64,000 nucleotides of DNA from Phormidesmis priestleyi ULC007. Its GTDB lineage: Bacteria; Cyanobacteriota; Cyanobacteriia; Leptolyngbyales; Leptolyngbyaceae. Location of the stretch: assembly GCF_001895925.1 (NCBI RefSeq), contig NZ_MPPI01000013.1, positions 88,458 to 152,457 of the forward strand, in the 5' to 3' direction. Positions 57,791 to 64,000 of this stretch are shown here, one piece after another. The notes beneath the pieces are model-generated. The model made no database searches, had not been told where the DNA came from, and saw only the letters and a list, made by a program, of their open reading frames with translations. The translations under genes were made by a program, and so were the position numbers. Within the stretch, counting starts at the first letter, position 1; each line of letters starts with the position of its first letter.

Positions 57791-57811
57791 AAAAGCTTCA
57801 CCATCTGACTA

Positions 57812-57829
57812 TTTACATTATGTTACAAA
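57812..57829. promoter_or_regulatory. HLR1 motif (RpaB binding site)
   Basis: TTTACATT-AT-GTTACAAA fits the HLR1 consensus exactly, with two (G/T)TTACA(T/A)(T/A) repeats and a two-base gap. It is 22 bases upstream of the histidine kinase start, in the divergent region toward the Ppx/GppA gene. HLR1 is bound by RpaB, which controls genes by light and redox state. Confidence 0.7.
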
Positions 57830-58063
57830 TCTACGCGATCGATTACTTTTTCTTTACAGCGTGTCCTTCATCTACCTAGATTTCAAGCAGGATTTTCTGT
57901 TCAAGAAATTGGTGTAAAAACTAAGTCCAAGAACCCTTAAGATCAGGCTGTCACTTTACAGATCGAGGAACTGCTCTACGGTTTCTTCGTTCTCTAATCT
58001 GGGTAGTTTCTCGATTTTTTCAAAGACTTGTTTAACGTTGGGTTCCCTTTGATCGTCCCTCCC

Positions 58064-59719
58064 ATGCTTGATTCAACCGCCAAATTTAAAGAAACGCTGG
58101 TGAACAGTTCAACCCCAACCGTCGATCGAGCGCGCATTCTCGCCGCGATCGATGTCGGAACCAACTCAATTCACATGGTCGTGACGCAGATTCAGCCGTC
58201 GCTTCCTGCTTTTACAGTCATTGAGAGAAATAAAACAACTGTGCGTCTGGGCGATCGCTGCAAGCAAACCGGGCGGTTAACTCCAGAGGCGATGCAACGG
58301 GCGATCGTGGCGCTTAAACGATGTCAAGATATTGCCAAAAGCTTGAATGCAGAGCAAATCATCGCAGTGGCGACTAGTGCGGTGAGAGAAGCCCCCAACG
58401 GGCAAGAATTTTTGCAGCAAGTCGAAGATGAACTGGGTCTGTGGGTGAATCTGATTTCGGGCACCGAAGAAGCTCGAAGAATTTATCTGGGTGTTTTGTC
58501 GGGCATGAAGTTCGACAATCAGCCCCACATCATCATTGATATCGGCGGTGGCTCGACCGAGTTGATTTTGGGCGACGGGCACGAACCTCGCACTCTCAGC
58601 AGCACCAAAGTTGGAGCCGTGCGCCTCACCTCGCAGTTGATCACCACCGATCCGATCAGCAATGTAGAGTTTCAGCAACTGCAAGCCTATATTCGGGGCA
58701 TGTGGGAGCGCCCGATCGACGAGTTGCGATCGCAGCTTAAACCCGGCGAATGTCCGCGTATGGTGGGCACCTCTGGCACGATCGAAACCCTGGCGATTTT
58801 GCACTCTCGCGACAAATTCGGGACGGTGCCTGCGCCGCTCAATGGCTATCAGTTTAGTCTCAAAGACCTACGCGAGTGGGTCAATCGTTTGCGAAAACTT
58901 AGCTACGCCGATCGCCTCTTAATTCCCGGCATGAACGATCGGCGGGCAGAAATTATTTTGGCTGGGGCGCTGATTTTGCAAGAAGCGATGACGCTGCTGG
59001 GCACCGACTCGATCGTGATCTGTGAGCGATCGCTGCGAGAAGGTGTGGTGGTCGATTGGATGCTTGCTCACGGACTGATTGAAGATCGGTTGCGCTATCA
59101 AAGTTCGGTTCGTCAGCGTAGCGTGTTGAAAACGGCTCAAAAATATCAAGTTAATTTAGACCACAGCCAACGGGTTGCCGAGTTTGCGCTGAGTTTATTT
59201 GATCAGACTCAAGGCGTGTTGCACAGCTGGGGTGGCGAAGCGCGCGAGTTGCTCTGGGCGGCAGCAATTTTGCACAACTGTGGGCATCACGTTGGGCATT
59301 CGTCTCATCACAAACACTCTTATTATTTAATTCGTCACGCTGAGTTGTTGGGTTACACCGAGATCGAGATTGAAGCGATCGCTAACCTGGCCCGCTATCA
59401 TCGCAAAAGCAATCCCAAAAAACGTCACGAAGGTTATCGCAACCTGACTAGCAAAAAGCATCGCAAAATTGTCGAGCAGCTAAGTCCTTTATTGCGGCTG
59501 GCAGTCGCGCTCGATCGCCGACAGATTGGCGCAATTCTCTCAGTGCAGTGTGAATATGTGCCAGAGCAGCAAGCCATGCGTCTATTAATTGACAGCCGTC
59601 AGCCGATCGATGATTGCGCTCTAGAATTGTGGAGCTTGGACTATAAGAAGGACAGTTTTGAGACGGAGTATGGCATCAAGCTGGTGCCTGTTTTACGATC
59701 GTCCCTTACGTCTCAATAG
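58064..59719 (+). CDS. Ppx/GppA-family exopolyphosphatase/pppGpp phosphohydrolase
   Basis: 551 residues. The ASKHA ATP-site motifs are RILAAIDVGTNSIHMVV and IDIGGGSTELILGD; the C-terminal HD-like region has HNCGHHVGHSSHHKHSYYL. Acts on polyphosphate or pppGpp; which one is not decidable here. ATG 58064 is taken over a frame 12 residues longer. The cassette array begins 12 bases after its stop. Confidence 0.92.
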   Translation: MLDSTAKFKETLVNSSTPTVDRARILAAIDVGTNSIHMVVTQIQPSLPAFTVIERNKTTVRLGDRCKQTGRLTPEAMQRAIVALKRCQDIAKSLNAEQIIAVATSAVREAPNGQEFLQQVEDELGLWVNLISGTEEARRIYLGVLSGMKFDNQPHIIIDIGGGSTELILGDGHEPRTLSSTKVGAVRLTSQLITTDPISNVEFQQLQAYIRGMWERPIDELRSQLKPGECPRMVGTSGTIETLAILHSRDKFGTVPAPLNGYQFSLKDLREWVNRLRKLSYADRLLIPGMNDRRAEIILAGALILQEAMTLLGTDSIVICERSLREGVVVDWMLAHGLIEDRLRYQSSVRQRSVLKTAQKYQVNLDHSQRVAEFALSLFDQTQGVLHSWGGEARELLWAAAILHNCGHHVGHSSHHKHSYYLIRHAELLGYTEIEIEAIANLARYHRKSNPKKRHEGYRNLTSKKHRKIVEQLSPLLRLAVALDRRQIGAILSVQCEYVPEQQAMRLLIDSRQPIDDCALELWSLDYKKDSFETEYGIKLVPVLRSSLTSQ

Positions 59720-59730
59720 CGAAAAAGTTG

Positions 59731-59820
59731 CTCAGAACGGTGCAGTTGTGCGGTTGCCAATAACCTTTGCATCCAAATTAAGATCTCAGATTAGCCCGCT
59801 CCAACCGGGTTGTTACGCCG
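59731..59820 (-). mobile_element. attC-like site A (degenerate)
   Basis: The right arm CCGCTCCAACCGGGTTGTTA and following ACGCCG match site B closely, and the interior CGGTTGCCAATAACCTTTGC matches CGGTTGCAAGTAACCTTTTC of site B. The left arm is decayed. It directly follows, on the minus strand, the broken vapC end at 59828. Confidence 0.6.
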
Positions 59821-59827
59821 TGCAGGT

Positions 59828-59884
59828 TCAAGGAATTTTAAATGGATTGACATAAATCAGGATGTTAGTGTCAACGGCGTTCAT
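59828..59884 (-). pseudogene. Truncated VapC-type toxin
   Basis: MNAVDTNILIYVNPFKIP then stop. The first 12 residues are the standard PIN start with the first acidic residue; the remaining 120 or so are gone, replaced by attC-like sequence. The start overlaps the antitoxin end. Confidence 0.75.
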
Positions 59885-60112
59885 ACAGCGTTTCCCGTGT
59901 GAACCGAGGAGCATTGAGCGGAATTGGGTTTTGCTGCATTCGCTCAACCAGCGATTTCAAAAACCGTTGTTTGGCTTCTAGATCAGAAACCGGCGGCGAC
60001 ACAACTTGAGGAGACTGAATTAATAACTCAACCTCAGTCCCTTCAGGCAATTCAAAAGCTGATTGAAGAAAAATGTACCATTACGGTAAATTGCTTTCAG
60101 AGGTTGAGGCAT
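59871..60112 (-). pseudogene. Frameshifted antitoxin (DUF104-like) of a VapBC pair
   Basis: MPQPLKAIYRNGTF opens the gene, but after about 14 codons the homology continues in another frame: AFELPEGTEVELLIQSPQVV through NPIPLNAPRFTRETLYERR. A single-base indel near 60070 explains it. The antitoxin end overlaps the truncated toxin start, as in the intact operon. Confidence 0.75.
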
Positions 60113-60319
60113 AGGGAAAGCTCCATGCTGATTGTTTAACCATGCCTCTAAGCATAATCGATCGCCCCACCATTAACCGCAAAGCACTACCTTACCAGCA
60201 ACCTTGTGCCAAATTAACCTACCGACAGATAGCGTGTTACGCCCTTACCGAGAATTGGCGGCATAGCATTCCCATTAGGCCGCGTCTCCAGGAGCGACTT
60301 CCCGCGCACAGATTCAGGT

Positions 60320-61090
60320 TTAGTTTTGTGCAGACTCATTCATCTGCTGTTGAAGTTGTCGGACTTCCTCGATCGATAAGCCCGTTCCGCGGGCAACGGT
60401 TTCAACCGATAAGCCTTCTCGTAGAAAGTTGAGTGCGATCGAGCGTTTTGCTCTCGCTTCTGTTTCTTCCTGAATCGAACGGTAAATCACAGATTCTTGC
60501 ATAATGTCTCTCCGCACTAGACTATAAATTACGTCCTGCTCTAATCTTAACCCAGCGAGAATTGCTGAGGCTGCCATCAAATTTGCCTGTGTCGTTGACT
60601 CTTCAATCTGATCTACAATTTGAGTCACTTGGCGTAACGTCTCCGCTGGATTTGCAGTCCGTCCCAGTGCTGCAAAGGGCAGCAGTCCAGGATATTGCAG
60701 AAAGAGTGAGGGGGGTTGCTCCCACAGTCGAATTACATCAAATTCATGACGAGTGCGTTCCATTACATAGGCTGTCTGATAAACAAGTTCAGAAGTAGTA
60801 GGCTTCAGGTAGATCACCACTTGTCGCATGGTTTTATTTCTGTAGCGTCGCTTCCCCCGAACCCGATAATCCAACATCCGAAATGGGATTTCCTCCTTCG
60901 GTAAAGTTTGAAACTCAATGTGAAGGATGGATTCATCGGACTGGAGCAGGATCATCGCATCGGCTCGAATGGGATCGAGGGAGAGTTCAGAAGGTTTGAT
61001 TTCTGTCAGGGTGACAGATTCTCCCAGGAGCCAACTAGCGAAATCGGCTGAGAAGTGTTCAGCAAGGAATCGGCAGGTATCATCATACAT
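60320..61090 (-). CDS. Rpn-family recombination-promoting nuclease, copy 2
   Basis: 256 residues, same length as copy 1 at 13693. Core: RADAMILLQSDESILHIEFQT and FRMLDYRVRGKRRYR; tail GLSIEEVRQLQQQM. It lies inside the cassette array, on the same strand as the other cargo. A nuclease that promotes recombination is notable cassette cargo. Confidence 0.85.
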   Translation of the reverse strand: MYDDTCRFLAEHFSADFASWLLGESVTLTEIKPSELSLDPIRADAMILLQSDESILHIEFQTLPKEEIPFRMLDYRVRGKRRYRNKTMRQVVIYLKPTTSELVYQTAYVMERTRHEFDVIRLWEQPPSLFLQYPGLLPFAALGRTANPAETLRQVTQIVDQIEESTTQANLMAASAILAGLRLEQDVIYSLVRRDIMQESVIYRSIQEETEARAKRSIALNFLREGLSVETVARGTGLSIEEVRQLQQQMNESAQN

Positions 61091-61200
61091 GCAGGAGATT
61101 TTACAACTGACTACGCGAATCTGATTTTGAGTAAATCCAAAGTTTGATGAATGATTGTTGCGGAGCGATCGCGATTCAACGATTTTGACGCACAGTCATC

Positions 61201-61656
61201 TCATTTGTGTTTCTCCATGAACACAAACGACAATTTCTTGTTTACTTCTTGGCTCTTGAAAACCGTATACCCAAGCCGCTCATAAAGCTGAATATTGCGA
61301 TCGCTCTTATCTCCGGTGAACAGTTCAAACCGATGCACCTGCTCAAAACGTGATTCGAGTTGATTCATTAACGCCGTACCGATGCCGTGCCCTTGATGAT
61401 CAGGATGAACAATAAGCCGTTCGACATAGCAAGTATCTCCTGCTTGATACCCTCTGACTGAGCCTACAACTCTGTCCTCAACTTGAGCTTTCAAGAAAAC
61501 TTTATAAGCGAAATCTCTTTTCAACTCGTCTAGGGTTTGTATCAGGGGTGGAATGCGAAAGTCGCTATATAGTTGCGCTTCGCTCTGGTATGCCAGCTTT
61601 TGCAATTCGAGAATAGTCGCAGCATCCTCAGACAAGGCTCGTATGATGTTTTCCAT
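61201..61656 (-). CDS. GNAT-family N-acetyltransferase
   Basis: 151 residues from the ATG at 61656. VERLIVHPDHQGHGIGTALM is motif A, and LYERLGYTVFKSQEV closes the domain. Acceptor unknown; GNATs are frequent integron cargo. Confidence 0.87.
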   Translation of the reverse strand: MENIIRALSEDAATILELQKLAYQSEAQLYSDFRIPPLIQTLDELKRDFAYKVFLKAQVEDRVVGSVRGYQAGDTCYVERLIVHPDHQGHGIGTALMNQLESRFEQVHRFELFTGDKSDRNIQLYERLGYTVFKSQEVNKKLSFVFMEKHK

Positions 61657-61692
61657 CACTTCAAAGTGTCACTTTCTAGAACGCTCCATAAT

Positions 61693-61787
61693 GGCGGCAT
61701 AACGTTCCGGCTGAGCGGTTGCAAGTAACCTTTTCATCCTCACCGAGATCTCTCTTCAGTCCGCTCCAGCCGGGTTGTTGTGCCGCC
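61693..61787 (-). mobile_element. attC-like site B
   Basis: A 95-base imperfect palindrome. Outer arms GGCGGCATAAC and GTTGTGCCGCC pair at 10 of 11; GTT faces GTT (unpaired spacer); inner arms CCGGCTGAGCGG and CCGCTCCAGCCGG pair fully with one extra base on the right arm; the 42-base centre is variable. This is the R, spacer, L, extrahelical-base and terminal-loop order of an integron attC. It follows the membrane-protein gene on the minus strand. Confidence 0.7.
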
Positions 61788-61825
61788 GCGCTTGCAGAAA
61801 TGATTCTCAAACCCAGCAGATTAAG

Positions 61826-62590
61826 TCACCTCTTCAATTTTCTCTTATTTGGTGCTGATTCTAATAAGCCTGCACCATATGCAACAAATCTATCATCTGG
61901 TAGGAGACCTCTTTCATGCATTTGTGTAGCCCATTTTCTCGTAGTTTCATGGCGGTAAGTTTTTCTTTTCCATACCTTGCTGAGATACTCTGTTACAAAG
62001 TAGAAGAGCAATATTGAGTCAATCACAAATAAAACTAATGTTTGGGCATTCCAAGTTGGATCACATAAAAAAAACAATAAAACTGCAACGGTTGAAGGAG
62101 CCAGAGTAATAAGCATCATCGGAAGATGCCATATCCAAAAAATCTTTGGAAACTGGCTGCCATTTGAACTTGCATACCAACCCATTACTAGCGGGTATAC
62201 TCTATTGACACGGATCTCAAGCAACTTAAGATAATCTGCCATGTCGTAAATAAGAGCGGTATGATAAGTCGTTAGCAGTCCAAATAAGGATGTTGTCAAA
62301 GGCACAAGCAAAAGAATTTCTGTACTATATCTGGCATTTGTTGTGTTGCTGTTGAGAATATTCAATGCAAGACCAAGCAGAACACCTGCTGTAGCAGTAC
62401 TAGATGTTAATAAAGTGACGCGGTGACCCATACGGGCTTGCGCCTCTGCACGCAGACTCTTGTACTCCTCAAGAATGCATTGGAGTTCATCCTTCTTAAA
62501 TGCTTGGTCAAGAAACTCATCTCGGTTGAGGGACTGCTCAGGCATAAAGCTCTTAACTCCATGTATTGAATGGGATATCTCATGCTTCAA
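61826..62590 (-). CDS. Unknown four-helix membrane protein (cassette cargo)
   Basis: 254 residues. A charged, helical N-terminus (NRDEFLDQAFKKDELQCIL) precedes four hydrophobic helices at about 60-80, 92-110, 155-175 and 180-200; the tail is basic with HERGLLPDDRFVAYG. AT-rich codon use differs from chromosomal neighbours. I recognise no family; similar helical layouts occur in membrane effectors of anti-phage systems, but that is only a resemblance. Confidence 0.7.
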   Translation of the reverse strand: MKHEISHSIHGVKSFMPEQSLNRDEFLDQAFKKDELQCILEEYKSLRAEAQARMGHRVTLLTSSTATAGVLLGLALNILNSNTTNARYSTEILLLVPLTTSLFGLLTTYHTALIYDMADYLKLLEIRVNRVYPLVMGWYASSNGSQFPKIFWIWHLPMMLITLAPSTVAVLLFFLCDPTWNAQTLVLFVIDSILLFYFVTEYLSKVWKRKTYRHETTRKWATQMHERGLLPDDRFVAYGAGLLESAPNKRKLKR

Positions 62591-62677
62591 CTATCACTGC
62601 GGAAATTTCGGAAAGGGTCTAACAATCGCACTTTACGCACAACTTTCAAACTACTGCCTTAGCCAATATCTCAGGCG

Positions 62678-62765
62678 GCATAACTTAGTTGAGCCGCAAC
62701 CGCAAGCGGTTCTGCTCACTGACGAAGAATGCAAATTCGGTTGTCGGCTCCAACGCTAGTTAGAT
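62678..62765 (-). mobile_element. attC-like site C
   Basis: Left GCATAAC and right GTTAGAT (fits GTTRRRY) are the R boxes; TTA and GCTA are unpaired; GTTGAGCCG and CGGCTCCAAC pair with one extra base on the right arm. A 48-base loop lies between. It is upstream of the membrane-protein gene and 55 bases from site D. Confidence 0.65.
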
Positions 62766-62820
62766 CGTAGCGTCACGAAAATTTTAGCATACAGTACAAG
62801 TGAACTAAATGGCGCTGTCG

Positions 62821-62905
62821 ATCTAACGTTCCCCTTCAGCGGCGGCAAAGAACTGAACTCAGCACAGAAGAATTGTGCCCGTCCGCTGCAAGGGGGTTGT
62901 TAGAC
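62821..62905 (-). mobile_element. attC-like site D
   Basis: ATCTAAC and GTTAGAC fit RYYYAAC and GTTRRRY; spacer GTT opposes GTT; CCCCTTCAGCGG and CCGCTGCAAGGGG pair fully with one extrahelical base; the 40-base centre is a variable loop. Site length is 85 bases. The stop of the next minus-strand gene lies only 4 bases away (62910), as in integron cassettes. Confidence 0.78.
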
Positions 62906-62909
62906 CGCG

Positions 62910-63116
62910 CTATTGCCCCCGTCCTGGTTTGCAATCTGTAAAACCCAATGCCTCTGTGTCTAGAAAGCTTGCGATCGCCATCTCAATCACTGCTTCAATG
63001 GGATACTCAATTTCAGCAGCATGTTCAACCAGAGCCTTCCGAATTCGCTCAGGCAATCGCCCTAAAATGACTTCAGCATCAGCCGGAGAAAGTTGCTCTT
63101 GGAGTTTGGCTTGCAT
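62910..63116 (-). CDS. Small ribbon-helix-helix-like protein
   Basis: 68 residues, start MQAKLQEQLSPADAEVILGR, then LPERIRKALVEHAAEIEYPI and EAVIEMAIASFLDTEALGF. The second half looks like a CopG-type DNA-binding helix pair. It starts 4 bases after the GIY-YIG gene stop, so the two share a cassette. Confidence 0.65.
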   Translation of the reverse strand: MQAKLQEQLSPADAEVILGRLPERIRKALVEHAAEIEYPIEAVIEMAIASFLDTEALGFTDCKPGRGQ

Positions 63117-63120
63117 AGCA

Positions 63121-63498
63121 TCACCTTTCAGTGGGAATCTGGGCGTTGTAAGGGGGTTCAGTCGCTCTTAGAATAATGGCTTCTAGCTCCAATAGTAGCG
63201 CGGGGTTTCCCCAATGCGAAATGACCTGTACTGCGATCCGCACATCTTCGTCGTTGTACTTGTCGAGCCAAGCCCACAAAAAAGCTTTATGCCCACCACT
63301 AAAGCGACCGCGTAAACTCTTTGTTTTACCGATATAGAGCAACCCATCAGTTTTGTGCCGAATTGCATAAATACCAGGACGCGCAGGAATACTACTAAAC
63401 TCACGGCTTAATAGTTGGCACTGCTCAAAAGGGGTGAACGCGATCGCATCTAGAATATTTTGGGCTTGAGCTTGCAACTCAGAATCACTTATTGACAT
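63121..63498 (-). CDS. GIY-YIG nuclease-domain protein
   Basis: 125 residues. GIYAIRHKTDGLLYIGKTKS is the GIY and YIG pair, with SLRGRFSGGH giving the Arg and LLLELEAIILRATEPPYN the metal-binding Glu. Single-domain GIY-YIG proteins are endonucleases or nicking enzymes. It is paired with the small protein downstream. Confidence 0.85.
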   Translation of the reverse strand: MSISDSELQAQAQNILDAIAFTPFEQCQLLSREFSSIPARPGIYAIRHKTDGLLYIGKTKSLRGRFSGGHKAFLWAWLDKYNDEDVRIAVQVISHWGNPALLLELEAIILRATEPPYNAQIPTER

Positions 63499-63639
63499 GG
63501 GAATCAGAAATTTGACCGCACAAAATTATATTCCTATGTGGACTCAGAGTAAGCATTTGTTGGAGTTTCTAGCCATTGAATTTAGGTCGTTGATTATAGC
63601 CGATGCTAGGGTCGTTCGCTCTAAATAGCAAAATATATT

Positions 63640-63858
63640 CTACTTCCTTCGTATTAACTTCTTGATTTGAAGCTGTTTCTGACTCCCAAAGTATTTCTTT
63701 CCTAATTGCAAAGTCTCTTCTTTCAATAGTCCGGACAGTTTTTTGAACGGTTCCACAAGGCTTTCAGGGCTTGTAGTTCCAGGATCGAGCCATTTTATCA
63801 AAGTTAGCTTTGCCTCAACACTTCGGACAAATTTAGGCGGCGATAATGCCGTAGTCAC
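63640..63858 (-). CDS. Hypothetical protein, possibly truncated
   Basis: 72 residues with GTG start, MTTALSPPKFVRSVEAKLTL, basic C-terminus. No family recognised. The open frame extends upstream without an ATG, so the N-terminus may have been cut off by the element that begins about 50 bases away. Confidence 0.4.
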   Translation of the reverse strand: MTTALSPPKFVRSVEAKLTLIKWLDPGTTSPESLVEPFKKLSGLLKEETLQLGKKYFGSQKQLQIKKLIRRK

Positions 63859-63910
63859 AAAGGGTTGGATAGTTGGGGTGGGATTTAATCAAGGTTGGCT
63901 CCAAGTCTAA

Positions 63911-64000
63911 GAGGGTGTTTTAAAAGTCAGGTGAAGCGTAAAAAAGCTCTCCGGTAATACGCTGTAAATACAACAACTACAGCACCGAGAGAGCAACATG
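63911..64000 (+). mobile_element. Possible left end of an insertion sequence
   Basis: GAGGGTGTTTTAAAAGTCAGG resembles the terminal repeat of cyanobacterial IS elements, and an ATG with an upstream GAGAGAGCAAC lies at the window's last three bases. The transposase and right end are beyond the window. Confidence 0.4.

Noticed and set aside
60225..60300. Further attC-like site after the Rpn gene (GGCGGCATAGCATTCCC and GTGTTACGCC)
   Set aside because: One arm resembles site B but I could not find a pairing partner with the right spacing.
61201..61656. An attC-like site directly after the GNAT gene (61091-61200)
   Set aside because: No inverted arms found in the 110 bases; the GNAT and Rpn genes may share one cassette or a site was lost.

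Overview
The window is chromosomal DNA from a cyanobacterium. It carries psaK, psb34, a ferrochelatase with a C-terminal chlorophyll-binding-like helix, 4-hydroxybenzoate polyprenyltransferase (plastoquinone route), several cyanobacteria-type DUF proteins, and very many GCGATCGC (HIP1) octamers. The gene set and dense HIP1 sites would suit a Leptolyngbya-like or other filamentous lineage, but that placement is inference. I see no rRNA, tRNA or CRISPR array.

Layout. 1-7.7 kb: the 5' part of groEL and all of groES behind a perfect CIRCE operator, an M50 site-2 protease, psaK, trpF, folE, an SDR, accA and a PsiE-like protein. 7.8-8.7 kb: a MITE-like repeat, a duplicated 39-codon fragment of accA and a small gene. 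8.7-12.7 kb: a glycan locus (GT-C-like membrane protein, GT4, GT2). 12.8-19.5 kb: DUF1963 protein, an Rpn-type nuclease, a subtilase with a membrane tail, a GNAT, and two interlocked toxin-antitoxin modules (higBA-brnTA). 19.7-31 kb: an inactive-looking orthocaspase, alpha/beta hydrolase, BolA-Grx4 pair, OmpR-type regulator, ABC ATPase, sugar nucleotidyltransferase, scpA and membrane proteins. 31-42.7 kb: Uma2 proteins, argB, a TPR protein, psb34, thiG/thiO, a fasciclin protein and citramalate synthase. 42.8-54.4 kb: PP2C phosphatase, gatB, argJ, a methyltransferase, a tyrosine recombinase, hemH and gdhA. 54.6-56.2 kb: zinc-ribbon protein, hicB and a PIN toxin module. 56.1-59.7 kb: polyprenyltransferase, histidine kinase and Ppx/GppA around a perfect HLR1 (RpaB) motif.

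The most unusual part is 59.7-63.5 kb. Every gene there is on the minus strand (broken vapBC pair, Rpn nuclease, GNAT, a four-helix membrane protein, a ribbon-helix-helix-like/GIY-YIG pair). Between them are imperfect palindromes with the architecture of integron attC sites: R boxes ending in TAAC/GTTA, a 3-4 nt unpaired spacer, L boxes with one extrahelical base, and a variable terminal loop. The extra base lies on the same arm in all three well-preserved sites and gives the same orientation as the genes. I read this as a gene-cassette array without an integrase in view (CALIN-like) in a cyanobacterium.

A second theme is duplication and decay. N-terminal fragments of accA and thiO each sit one gene upstream of the intact copy, a GNAT gene has lost its middle, and two Rpn paralogues lie 46 kb apart. 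Functionally the window is mostly housekeeping (protein folding, Trp/Arg/Ile/thiamine/folate/heme synthesis, fatty-acid synthesis, PSI/PSII parts) with accessory toxin-antitoxin, nuclease and cassette cargo between.
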